Source: Trypanosoma brucei gambiense DAL972 (lineage: Eukaryota > Euglenozoa > Kinetoplastea > Trypanosomatida > Trypanosomatidae). From it: a stretch of 64,000 nt of DNA. The notes under the pieces were generated by a model that made no database searches, had not been told where the DNA came from, and saw only the letters and a list, made by a program, of their open reading frames with translations. Of the stretch, positions 1-10,289 are shown piece after piece. The stretch is taken from the NCBI RefSeq assembly GCF_000210295.1, contig NC_026743.1, positions 1 through 64,000 on the forward strand, read 5' to 3'. The number at the start of each line of letters is the position of its first letter. Positions within the stretch are counted from its first letter, which is position 1. A program made the position numbers and the translations under genes.

Positions 1-2
1 AT

Positions 3-904
3 GAGAGCCTACGAACGGGAGTCGTGCCGCCTGCATGGAAGACTGGTGTTATCATCCCCATCCTGAAGGCCGGAAAAAAGGCGGAGGACCTCGATTCTTA
101 CAGGCCAGTGACGCTCACGAGCTGTCTCTGCAAAGTCATGGAGCGCATAATTGCCGCGAGACTTAGAGACACTGTTGAGTCCCAGCTGACGCCGCAGCAA
201 TCAGGCTTTCGCCCCGGATGCTCAACGCTCGAACAACTCCTGCACGTCCGCGCTGCCCTCTGCCGCCCCACGCACCAATATCGTACGGGTGCTGTATTCG
301 TTGACTACGAAAAAGGCATTCGATACAGTAGACCACGACAAAATTGCGAGGGAAATGCACAGAATGAAGGTATCACCCCACATTGTGAAGTGGTGCGTAT
401 CATTTCTGAGTAACCGAACTGGCAGAGTGAGATTCAGGGAAAAGCTTTCCAGAAGCAGAACATTTGAGCGAGGAGTGCCACAAGGAACTGTCCTTGGCCC
501 AATCATGTTCATTATTGTCATGAACTCGGTGAGCCAGCGCCTTGCAGAAGTGCCGTTACTGCAGCACGGATTCTTTGCAGACGACCTAACGCTACTTGCG
601 AGGCACACAGAGAGGGATGTCATCAACCACACACTACAATGCGGTCTAAACGTGGTGTTACAGTGGTCAAAAGAGTACTTCATGTCTGTCAACGTAGCGA
701 AAACAAAGTGCACACTCTTCGGGTGTATAGAGCGCCACCCCCTTACATTACAACTGGACGGCGAAAGAATAGGAGCTGACAGGACACCCGAAGCCTCTAG
801 GAGTAACATTCCAGCGTCTGCAGGGGATGGCCACACATGCGGCCGAAACGAGACCCAGATGGACTTCCAACTACTGCAGAAACCAGCCTCTTCAGCCTTA
901 CAAT
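3..904 (+). pseudogene. ingi reverse transcriptase domain, frameshifted
   Basis: This is the fingers-palm part of a LINE-type reverse transcriptase. Frame 3 carries the N-terminal part (GVIIPILKAGKK, DSYRPVTLTSCLCKVMERII, QSGFRPGCST) to about 310. Frame 1 then continues with FDTVDH, GVPQGTVLGP and the catalytic FADD box at 574-585. The break lies in a run of five A at about 308-313, where the family motif around the first catalytic Asp (VDYEKAFDTVDH type) changes frame by one base. It could be a real mutation or a homopolymer miscount. After about 790 the match to the family fades, and after 905 the sequence becomes implausible. The reaction in an intact element is target-primed reverse transcription of its own RNA. 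Confidence 0.88.
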
Positions 905-1150
905 GGGGGCCAAAACAAAAATATTGAAAACTTTTTATTTAACCTCTGAAAGGGCCCCCCCCCTGTTGGCTTTGGGGATTTGGATTGGGGACCTTTCGAA
1001 AAAAAATTCGAACTCCTTTGTTTTGGCCAAAAAAAAAGCCGTTGCCTATTAAAGGGGGGTTCCCCTGGGGGACCCCAAAAAAAGCTCTTTTTGTGGGAAA
1101 AAACTCCTCCCCCCTCAAAAAAACAACCCTTGTGTGCGCGCAGAAAAAAA
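905..1150. other. probable low-quality or misassembled sequence inside ingi
   Basis: About 245 bases have almost every run inflated: C9 near 955, many runs of A6-A9, G6 and T5-T6, with very few ordinary trinucleotides. No retrotransposon protein can be read through it in any frame, although conserved ingi coding sequence lies on both sides. This is the typical look of a low-quality Sanger read tail carried into a contig. A biological low-complexity insertion is possible but less likely. Open reading frames that cross this stretch should not be trusted. Confidence 0.7.
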
Positions 1151-3385
1151 TTCATGCTGATGTGTGAGTCACGAGGCGGATGTTTGCGGCGCAGTGCTGA
1201 AGAAGTATACCACAGCAAAAACCCAGTCAGAGCCCTACATTCCCGTATCATGCGGTCCTACCCCCACCTCCACATTGAGCCACGCGAGCACCCACCAGAG
1301 ACATCGACGCTCCGCCACAGCTGCCGACCGATATTTCACACGCAGATAAAGCCTGTGTGCGCTGATGGCCCTGACGATGTCAAAAGGGAGGCTTCCGAAA
1401 AGTGGATTGAACGGCATTTTGCACGGAGGGGGAAGGAGCCACCGCGGCGAGAGCACTACGAATTGTGGACTGATGGATCCGTGTCCCTCGGTGAGAAGTC
1501 CGGAGCAGCTGCCCTGCTCTATAAAAACAACACGCTGATTTGCGCACCCAAGACCGGAGCAGGGGAACTCTCATGCAGTTACAGAGCGGAATGCGTGGCA
1601 TTAGAGATAGGACTGCAACGGCTGCTGAAATGGCTTCCGGCATACAGAAGCACACCGAGCAGGTTGTCCATCCTCTCTGACTCGCTGTCAATGTTAACAG
1701 CACTGCAGACAGGCCCCCTAGCCGTAACGGACCCAATTCTGAGACGACTATGGAGGCTTCTGCTTCAAGTTCAGAGAAGGAAGATGCGTATCCGACTGCA
1801 ATTTGTGTTCGGCCATTGTGGCGTGAAACGGAATGAGGTTTGCGATGACATGGCGAAAAAGGCCGCAGATTTACCACAGTTGCGAGACACATGGATCCCC
1901 GACATCATTGCTTATGCGAAGCGAGTGCTTAGGTCGGAAGAAGTCCATGAGAACACTCATAGGTTTGGTATCACGGGCAACCACTTTCCAACAAAACATA
2001 AAGAAGAACTGACGAGGGAAGAAGAAACGGCACTGTCACGTTTTCGGGTTGGGTCTTCAAGACACTATGGATGGATGTTGCGAAAGATCAACCCGAGTGT
2101 GCCTCCACAGTGCCAATGGTGTAACCCGCAACACGCAGCGATAGGACCAACAATACAAACGGCCCCAACTGTTGCGACACGCACTCTTCAGAGAACCTCC
2201 GAACCGACCAAATGTACGGAATGTGATGCCACATACCAATGCCGCTCGAGTGCTGTAACGCACATGGTAAACAAACACGGCTTTGTGCGAGCTGATGCCC
2301 TCCGGAGGATCAAATACGGCGATGCAATACCCGCAGTGGACATCCCCCCGGAGCCCCCTCCAGTGGTGGCGATCGTTCCTCTACCATCGAGCACACGAGT
2401 CCCGATGAGACCGCAGTTGCTTCATTGTACCCTCTGTGCCTCCAAATTCGCAGTGCCAGGCCGACTATTACACCACCTTAGAACAATACATGGCATAGGC
2501 AGCGGTAGTTGCCGCGTGAAAAGGGGGCGAGAGAACGAGGACTCATTGCAAGGAGATGGTAGAGCCCCAGCAGCGCCAGCCTCTCAGGATACACGGAAGC
2601 TGCCGTTTCAATGTGACCTGTGCGAGGCGAGCTTCGGTACACGTTCTTCCCTGACACTACACAAGAAATTCAAACATAAAAGCATAGTGACGGAGGACGG
2701 TACCGTGGTGTTGGTGCAATTCCCTCGTAAGCGTGCCCGTGAGGGAAACGTTGACGTCCCGGGGAAGGGCGAGGTGCAGTGTGGTGTGTGCCAAAAAGTG
2801 CTCAGTTGCAGGGACTCCCTCATCCGACACTGTAAGGCTTTCCACAAAGGTGAGGGAGTCGAGCTTAAATGCAGCAAAAGCACGAAATTATGTGCCACTG
2901 ATTCCCCGCATACAAGCGCACCCATGTTGGTGTGCCCGACATGCGGAAGGCAGTGTGCTAGCAAAACTGGCCTCACCCTACATCAAAAGAAGATGCACGG
3001 TATGAAGGTAGAGCGCGCTGTTACCAGCCAACGCGGCGACTGCGAAGAAACGTCGCTGCACTTGATGAGCTGTCCCGGTTTGAAGGAATTACGTGTCAGG
3101 TTTGCGGTGGAAGGTGTGTGTGTGCAGGATGTATGTTTCTCTAAAAGGCTGGCGCAGTTTCTCATTGCGGTTGAACGGAGCCGGCCGCAGGTGAAGTCCT
3201 CAGCTAAGGTAACAGTCATACAACCCACTCTCCCTTCTGCAACTTCCCCCCTTATTGCCGAGTGTGGAGCTAGCAGGAAAAGCACCGGACGCAGGAATAG
3301 TCCAGACACCCTCAGAGACAGAAGGGGGTATGCAGTCAACAAGCAACAGAAACAGAAAGAGGGAGAGAGAATAATAAACAAATAA
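1151..3385 (+). pseudogene. ingi RNase H domain and C-terminal zinc-finger region
   Basis: The frame is open from 980 to 3385, but the recognisable protein starts after about 1151. The RNase H type 1 domain spans about 1455-1870, with ELWTDGSVS (first Asp), SYRAECVALE (Glu), LSDSLSML (Asp) and a closing NEVCDDMAKKAAD. Further on is CQWCN at about 2107-2121. Five C2H2 fingers follow at about 2213-2279, 2428-2493, 2611-2677, 2782-2847 and 2934-2999, each close to C-x2-C-x12-H-x4-H. The segment CEETSLHLMSC lies at about 3040-3072. In the family RNase H removes the RNA strand of the hybrid, and the C2H2 region is thought to bind nucleic acid. This part is an undamaged frame, so the disruption of the element lies upstream. 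It is called a pseudogene only because the full ORF is broken. Confidence 0.85.
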
Positions 3386-3646
3386 CAAAAATCAAAACAA
3401 AAGGATTGCTAATTGACATCTTTGGGAGAGTCTGGGGTGGGGGGATTCTCGCCCCATCTGCTGTATTCCGTTCAACTGAGGAGCTACAACAAAAAATTGT
3501 AGAGAGTGTGTTAGTCTGAATAAAAAAGGGAGACTCTGCCACAGTCGCCAGACCGATAGCATCTCAGGGCTCTACGGTGATGGCTGATGGCCGCGCCAGT
3601 GGGGGGAAACTCCCACGAAGGCACGAAGAAAATTCCAAAAAAAAAA
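3386..3646 (+). other. ingi 3' untranslated end with poly(A) tract
   Basis: About 250 bases follow the ingi stop and end in A10 at 3637-3646. In T. brucei the last about 250 bp of ingi equal one half of the short non-autonomous element RIME (family knowledge), and the length fits. The boundary is placed at the end of the A tract, after which base composition and texture change. Confidence 0.75.
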
Positions 3647-5952
3647 TATATTGAATCATTTCTCGATTAAATTCGAGTGCGGAATGTAGATTTCAACATC
3701 TCTGGGGACTGATCGGACTGAGACCAAAAGGGACCAGTGAAAGGAGCCCTCAGGTTATTTCCATCGGCGATGATCGTTTACTTTGGAAGGTCGGTATCGT
3801 AAAGGATGCCTCCTCCGCACCAACAGGAGCTCGGGTCATCCCTTTTCTCAATTGCAGAGGATAAACCCTCCAACGAGCGTCGCTGGTGAATTGCGGGGCC
3901 TCAAGAGAAATAACAAAAGCGGATGAACCTTACGAGGCAATTGTTCCTTTTGGAACACATTTCAAAATACCTCCATGCGGTTACTATCCTGAGTTGTCGA
4001 CTTTTTCTGTCTGTTTTTTTTGTTTTTTCTTAGGGGCATTACGTCGTCGTCTTTTGCCTCGGACAGAGAACTTGTCCCCGCTACGGAGGCCGCTTTGTTG
4101 CCACTGTCCGCACTTGCTTTAGTAAGTGGGTATTGCTTTCTTGCCTGTTTAAAAAGAAGAAACACACGGTTACACCCAATTGGGAACCCGCAGTTGATTT
4201 GGTCACAGACGGCTCTTTGAGGGGTTTTGGGTCTGGGGCAAGTCCTGTTATTGGATTCCGATGAGGTGAAAGTAATGTTATGTGGTGTCGTTGGTTTAAG
4301 TTCCCTTTTCTTATCATGCAGGCTCAGGCCCGTGTCCTCCGACTCCCCTCAGTAGCATTCGTGGAGTCCTTTCCCCTTGAGTATTGACATTTGGGTTGAT
4401 CATAGATTCCTGTAACGCGCGGAAACAAAAGGAAACACGAAAGCCTACGGTCTTTCCGTGGCCATGGGTAACGCTTTTATGATCTTGGATTCCCACAACA
4501 CTGGCACAAATTACTCGTTTAACCGCTCCGTCAGCAAACCGGCGGTCGGCTCCCGCGGAGGCACACGGTTTAACTGTGCAAAGTTGGTAAAAGAGTGCAA
4601 CTTACAAAAGGAAGTGGCGGTGTCCCGAGGTTTTTGGGGACCACATGAACTGCCCTTTCACAAGTCTACTGTGAAATAAATATTCTGCTGCTGCTTCTCA
4701 CCCAAGTATTCTCTAAGTGTGCATGGATGGTTATAGATTTTGTTTATAATTCCTTGACTCTCTCTCTCTCTTTAATCTTCTTCCATAGATTAAGGGATTG
4801 GACCGTCCCTAAGTTTATATTCTACTTTGTTTAGCCTGTCCTTGACTTCCTTTCCGTCTCTTGGGGGGGGGGGGGGGGGAGAAGTTTATATTGTGTGTGG
4901 CTCCAACGTGTAAAAGTAAAAGTCAGATACCCTGAAAATGTTTCTCCTCGGCCTCCCAGCAGCAAACAGACATCTCCGAGCTGTAGGGGTCGGACATTAG
5001 CGGTCTTACTTTTTGTTACGTGTCTCGAAAGCTCTTTGTGCGGATGCACAGTTGCCTCCAACGCTTTTCCGTTCCCATCCCCTAATAAGCGTTTGCTACC
5101 CGCCTTAGGGGTTAGAGGTTCCTTAAGCAGGAGCCCTCCAAACAAAAAATATATTTAGTTTTCTTCGCGTCCAGTTGCATAAAGTTTTTGCGGCCTCACG
5201 CTGCTATAGTACCTAGTTCTCAGTGCAAAAATTTTTTGAGTTGCAGTCTTTACGTGCCTGTGCGCGTCATCGTTCCGTAATCTGTGAGGCCGCAGGGTTG
5301 GGGGCTGGGGTTTGTGTCGTACTGACTGCTAAGAAGGGGTTTCACGACAGTTATGAATAAAAACGATCCGACTACTTTGCCTCGTGTCGCTTCGCTTGGT
5401 AAGGGTTCCGGTTTCAATAACGCTTTCTTTAGTCGAAATGTTTACAGCATCCAGTGAGGAAGGGAAACTCTACGGCGTCTGAGTTATATTTATCTACTAA
5501 ACTTCCACACTTCACTCACATTCCTCTCATGACCACACTTTCAAGTTTTTTTTTGGCGTAAAAGGCAAATGAAGAGACGGTTCGAGCAACATTACCACCG
5601 CGGGGCAGTGCTTTGCGGATATGCTGCAACTCATAGGGCGCCAAAGCGCTCGGGCGGAGCGACATTGACCGCTCATTGGCCGGCGTTTTTCTGTGTTTGT
5701 GACTTTTGTTCCCTCGATCCGTTGCTTTGTCATCGATATTGTGCCAGTAAACTCTAGTGAGTGAAGCGAGACGATGTCGGTGGTACGTCCACTAACCTTT
5801 GGAAATGTTGCAATGGTTATCCGACTTTTTCACCTAACTGCTGCTGTTGTGTGTCGTGGACTTCGGTTCAAATTTCAACGTGCCCTTTAGCCTACATATC
5901 GATGATTTAGTTCTCAGAAGTAAGCATCACTCTCCTGCCACCGTTTCGCGTG
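3647..5952. other. non-coding stretch right of ingi; no gene recognised
   Basis: I find no conserved protein here. A strong pyrimidine tract ends in TTAG at 4032-4033 and resembles a trans-splice acceptor, but no useful ATG-initiated frame follows it. Short unrecognised frames exist: 4464-4679 + (71 codons, N-terminus MGNAFM) and 4895-5158 +. A (CT)n run lies near 4757-4772 and a 17-base G run at 4863-4879. No box B or cloverleaf typical of tRNA was found by eye. The position between a retroelement and a co-directional gene array suggests the edge of a transcription unit (inference). Confidence 0.5.
4863..4879 (+). repeat. 17-base guanine homopolymer
   Basis: An uninterrupted run of 17 G lies on the + strand in the non-coding zone between ingi and the gene array. 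Runs of this length can form intermolecular or intramolecular G-quadruplexes. It is by far the longest G run in the window. The exact length is uncertain because homopolymers are error-prone. Confidence 0.85.
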
Positions 5953-6498
5953 ATGATTCTCCTATCAACTTTTGTCGTTTCAGTGTTTGTATATGGTTTG
6001 AGTGTGTGTGGGGTTTGTGATGCTGTGAATGTTCACCCTTGGGGCCGTCATAGTATTCGTGGAACAATTCACATACATATCCTCAGAGGTCCGCGGTCTC
6101 AGTTTCCTTTTTTTCTGGTGTGCTCCTCTTCTGTTAGTAGAGTAGGAATCTATAATAATGGTGCTGTGAATAATTCTTTCAATAAGGTACGAAGTTTTGC
6201 TTTGTCTCGTCTATTAGCAGTTTTGAAGTGCACCTTCCTGCATGTCCTCACAGCTGTTATGTTCAACACCCTCCTTTCTGTAATGAAGGAGGAACAACAT
6301 TTTCTTCCTATGAATTGTTTTTTGGTGCTGTCTAATCCACTACAGATGCAATGGCATCATTGGTGTTTTCAACTGCCATCAACACGTGTTTTTACCTATT
6401 TGCAGAGTTCTGGCACACAATGTTTTGGGGAATTTGGACAATCCACAATTTTCTTCATGTCCCTTGATACTGCTACATTGAGTATTATCCAACTATGA
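5953..6498 (+). CDS. unrecognised ORF with signal-like N-terminus, doubtful gene
   Basis: A 181-codon ATG-initiated frame in the non-coding zone. Its first about 25 residues are hydrophobic (MILLSTFVVSVFVYGLS) and could mimic a signal peptide. The rest is rich in F, L, S and C with no motif or repeat that I recognise. The upstream region has only a weak pyrimidine tract before an AG at about 5917-5918. Composition is like the flanking non-coding DNA, so a chance frame is the more likely explanation. Confidence 0.18.
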   Translation: MILLSTFVVSVFVYGLSVCGVCDAVNVHPWGRHSIRGTIHIHILRGPRSQFPFFLVCSSSVSRVGIYNNGAVNNSFNKVRSFALSRLLAVLKCTFLHVLTAVMFNTLLSVMKEEQHFLPMNCFLVLSNPLQMQWHHWCFQLPSTRVFTYLQSSGTQCFGEFGQSTIFFMSLDTATLSIIQL

Positions 6499-6929
6499 TG
6501 ACTTCTGAAGTTTCGCATCGCTTTCCAAGATGTAACATCGCTGTGCGTTAAACAGGTAACTTCTATTGAAAGCAGTGCGCCTCCGAATGCTGTATATCAA
6601 ATCGGGGTTTCATTGTTGGTAACTGTTAAACTCATCTCCAGCTATCAATTCAATGTCAGCTTCATCACCCTTCCCCTCTGGAATACGTGAGGCTGAGGAA
6701 CGTAGCACCGCTTTACGTCAGCTCCGGTGGCTACTGAATCTTGATCCCCGCTTCTAATTCCTACAACCTTTACATGCTTACATTAGAGTTATTGGGAAAG
6801 CAGGCAAATGCCACACCAAGCTGTCCATCGTTTTCAGACGGCAGCGTAACGGTTATGATTTCCAAAACCACAATTATTTTTTGGAGCGTTAGTGACTCAT
6901 ATCCCGTTTCCAATGAGTATTGATACGTT

Positions 6930-6948
6930 TTTGTTCTTCATTTTACAG
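6930..6948 (+). promoter_or_regulatory. predicted spliced-leader acceptor (polypyrimidine tract + CAG)
   Basis: A T/C-rich tract ends in TTTTACAG with the AG at 6947-6948, only 23 bases before the ATG at 6972. It is one of the best acceptors in the otherwise gene-poor zone. It is the main reason for listing the small frame that follows. Confidence 0.45.
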
Positions 6949-6971
6949 CAAGAGAACGCTGTGTATTGGTA

Positions 6972-7280
6972 ATGGAAGCAAGCGTTCATCCTGCCTTCCC
7001 CAACATTCGTCAGTGTCTCCAAAAGAAGGCGAAAGATCGCCACGTAGTTTTCTGTCGTTTCCGATATATGTGGCCCCTTTCCGCCGGCGAGATCTTCCGT
7101 ACTCCACTGAGACCTGTGGAAAATATGGGGTGGACACCTGCTGACATCGGCCCCGGGGAGGCGGGGGATTCAGTTAACGCACAGGGCGGGTCAGCATCAA
7201 TGCCTCTGAAGGGTGCACACGGAAGGAGAATGTGCACTTCAGTGATGCGGTGGCCGCTCATTCTAACAGTCGTATGTTAA
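6972..7280 (+). CDS. candidate small protein, unrecognised
   Basis: A frame of 102 codons starts at the first ATG after a strong predicted splice acceptor (AG at 6947-6948). The protein is basic in its N-terminal third (QKKAKDRHVVFCRFRYMW), has a Gly/Pro/Ser-rich middle and ends in a hydrophobic WPLILTVVC. The segment is richer in GC than its surroundings, as real coding sequence here tends to be. I do not recognise a domain. The antisense strand is also open for 83 codons over part of it, which weakens the case. It could be the first gene of the array, a degenerate remnant or a chance frame. Confidence 0.3.
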   Translation: MEASVHPAFPNIRQCLQKKAKDRHVVFCRFRYMWPLSAGEIFRTPLRPVENMGWTPADIGPGEAGDSVNAQGGSASMPLKGAHGRRMCTSVMRWPLILTVVC

Positions 7281-10200
7281 GGTTCAATATTGAGCCGCTG
7301 CCACGATGCGGGTGATAGCTCATAGCTTTCTTTTGGGTGGCGCACCGGGTCCCGAAATCGCTCTCTCGTGGCTCGCGTGGTCGCAGTGCGGCTCGGATTT
7401 TGTGAGTGAACATCTTTTCCGCCTCTGTGGGACTTTGGTGGAGGTTAGTGGCGGAAGTTTTTGGTGCTGCTGGTTTTGCCGAACACCCGGTTTGGTGTAG
7501 TCTTCCCCCTTTGCTGCGGTTTTTAGCCGTTTGGTCTGAAAGTGCATGGTCTTTTTACAAAGTGATTTGCTGGGTTGGGCACTGATGCGTTGGCTATTGT
7601 GGTCTCGCGTGCCTTAGGAAATGTTTTCGCTGGTGCTTTTGCTGTTGTATCGCCCTGCTTTCAAGTCATTTGTTACATGTGTCGGGGTATGTTTGGTGCG
7701 TTACAAATGGTAGCGGTTAGTGTACGGCTATTGGCTGTTAGGCATATTGAAGGGTGTAGCATTAACATTTCGTAATGACTTTTTTCCCGTGTCGTGGGGG
7801 AAGTTGGTGGGAGTTGCAGTACTTTGCAGTGGCTACATAGGCTACCCGATTTTTTTTTCATTTAGTAAGTCTTGTAGTGCGCACCTCCACCGCTAGATCT
7901 TTGATGACAACAGATGCGCCTTCCCTTTTGAGTTGTGGGGACCACCCAGTGTTGTGGCAGGTGGGGGTGAAAGCGTGGAACTAATTGAATTTCGGGGTGA
8001 GGATTTGGTCTCACGGAAGAAATGGGAGGTTGACGACACCCTAACAACGATGTCGCTAACATCTGCTTGTTCTGGGTGAAGGGGTCCGGCGGGTTTCCAC
8101 CATGGGTTTTGGACGTCGCCACCGTACTGCACTTCGCTGCGAGAAATTTAACTAACAGTAGGCTTATACCCCACCAGAGGCCCACAAGAGGTAATTCGTC
8201 ACATGTAGCAAGGCTAATACACCTACCATCATAATCTGAGGCCGTAACCGTTGTATTTCCGTTCCGGCACTGCCAAAACAGGTTGCAATATCTTGGGTTC
8301 TCACATAAGAAGCCAACCGATGATGACATTAGTTTGTTAGGTTGGTGAGCGATGCCGTGAGCCACTATGCATTTACATTAGCACAACTTCTGTTTAATTG
8401 GTGGTGCCATTTTCGCATAGCGAAACTCGAGCGCTGATACTTCCCGTGTGGCATTGCGTGGTTGGCGGTAGTAAGTTCCTGTTTTTCTTTTGCATGTTTA
8501 CCTGGGCCCAAGCGATCTCTTTTTCTGTTAGATGTTTCGAAACCTTGGTTCATTTTACTTGTGCAAACGTAAATAGGTAGCATCTTCGTTTCTTTCGTCT
8601 TTTAGAAATAGTTACTTTAGGGACACTCGAGTCGCTTTGCTGTGATTGCCAGCTGCGGCCGATTTTTTTTTAAATTATTCTTCCAACAGTGTTTGTAATA
8701 GCATTGCTATTGTTTAGCTTTGGCGACGGATATATTAAATATTTTTTGTGGGACATTATTTTTGTTGTGTGCTGCTGGTGCCGCATACTGAAGAGCCGTG
8801 GGCAAATCAAGTTCTTCTCGAGACATCCATATCCCCCTGCTTTTGTGACTGCTTTTCTTCTTTATCTTTTTTGGATGTCTATGTTTTTTTAGTTCAGTCT
8901 ACAGGTGTATTTTTAAGTGATGGTGTAGGTACCACCTATTTCGTACTGTGGGTCTCTGCTACTTTGTACCGGGGATAGTTGTACAGTGTCTCACTTCCTT
9001 TTTATTTTTTTTTCTTGCAGCGGTTTTGAATAATTGTTTTGACACTGTTTGCTATGACAGGTTGTTCACGATGCATCCTTAGAAGTTTTGCGAGGTTAAG
9101 AAAATAAACTTATTGGCCGGATGTTTATATGTTTTCGGGAACATAATTTGTACCATTATTTGTGGTGCCTTTCTTCCCTTGTTTTGTTAACGCTTTTACA
9201 TATATATATATTTCATACGTAGATTGCGGTACGAGGTGCTCTTCGTACCATTACTTTTTTTCGCCCTTGTTTCCGGACCGAAAGGCACCTCTGTTAGTAG
9301 AATGATCGAACTGTTTATGTTATGCTTGTTATCTAAGTTACCTGCTTCAGGTGGGTTACTGTCCCTCTCGTGCCATTGCTGGATGATTGCAGATTGTTTT
9401 GAAGTATTTTTTTTTGTTTATCGTTACTCACTTTTTTGTTATATTTTTTGAAGCTAGTTGTTATCCCGTTACGTTGTACACACTTTCCCTCCTCCCTGGT
9501 TGTGTACCGTCACTTTCTCTCTAAACATGGTTTTTGTGTATATGGCACTGGCTCCTTTGGACTGGATCTTTTCATTACTCCTTATAAAAGAAAAATATAC
9601 TTTATATATCTAATGCTTTTGTTTTGTGTTGCTCATTTTTTTTCCTGGTGAGCATTTCACCGAATGTTGTTTTTGTACAACCGGCTACTGTGCATTGTTT
9701 GCGCCGTCAGTCGTTTTTAAGCCGTGAAGGGGAAGATGCTCACGTAATAGCAAAAATGAACTCGATGTTTTCCTCCCATATTTGAGCTCCGTACTTCACG
9801 AGCAGGGCACCAGATTGCGTGTGTGTACACTTTCTGCCATGTATTGCGCACACATTTGGTATGCGAACTTCAAGCTGTTGGGAGTGACTGCATTTGGCTT
9901 CTTTCCCCCTTTGTACTGTGTTATAAAATAAAAATAAAATAAAATATCGTTTGCTACAACGGTGCCCCAACAATGTGGTTTGAGATATGGGAATGGCATT
10001 TTAGGACCCTGCCTGTATTATTGTGTTTTCTTGCAACACATTTTCGTACATGTTGGTGTTTGGTAGTTGCACATGTACCGCTTACTTCTTTTAAGTTTAA
10101 TTCTCATTCCATGTGGTTCATACATTTGTCCCGGTGCAAGCGAGTGACAACAACAGTTGAGTACTTAAGTATCCCATTTCCGTCATGTACTGGAAACCAA

Positions 10201-10289
10201 GGTCTTGTGCTATGTTCTATTTAGTAACAAGTCATCGTGTTTTACAACGCAATTATATATATTACTATATTTTCTCTTTTAGTCATCGA
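7281..10289. other. gene-free zone upstream of the polycistronic array, possible transcription start region
   Basis: Three kilobases have no recognisable protein and no tRNA or snRNA signature visible by eye. The + strand is T-rich and includes many GT-rich stretches, for example around 7420-7500 and 7570-7740. A short TA run lies at about 9201-9211. In T. brucei, pol II start regions lie upstream of co-directional arrays, are several kilobases long, can contain GT-rich elements and carry H2A.Z and H4K10ac (established). Here the position and texture fit, but nothing in the sequence proves it. Part of the stretch may be the long 5' flank of the next gene. Confidence 0.4.
10263..10282 (+). promoter_or_regulatory. 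predicted spliced-leader acceptor
   Basis: The tract TATTTTCTCTTTTAG ends at 10282, seven bases before the ATG at 10290. This rules out the upstream in-frame codons (from 10185) as part of the protein, because they would be removed before translation. Confidence 0.6.

Larger units (their letters stand above)
1..3646 (+). mobile_element. ingi-type non-LTR retrotransposon, 5'-truncated by the window edge and degenerate
   Basis: The sequence shows, in order, a reverse transcriptase domain, an RNase H domain, a C-terminal block of C2H2 zinc fingers, a stop at 3383-3385, about 250 bases of 3' untranslated sequence and an A10 tract at 3637-3646. This order is that of the trypanosome ingi/L1Tc clade of LINE-like elements. 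The 5' end with the endonuclease domain lies outside the window. The copy is not intact: the RT frame shifts near 309 and about 905-1150 is unreadable. It lies in the same orientation as the downstream genes and just outside them, a common location for ingi copies near subtelomeres and at polycistron borders (known of the family). Its right-hand target-site duplication should start just after 3646 but cannot be recognised without the left end. Confidence 0.9.

Noticed and set aside
5575..5885. Box B-like sequences (GGTTCGAGC near 5579 and GGTTCAAAT near 5867) that might mark tRNA genes
   Set aside because: Neither is flanked by complementary T-stem bases, and no A box, anticodon arm or acceptor stem could be built around them.
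7862..8365. Minus-strand frame of 167 codons in the gene-free zone
   Set aside because: It opens with GTG rather than ATG, has no good acceptor on the minus strand that I can see, no domain, and opposes the direction of all other genes.
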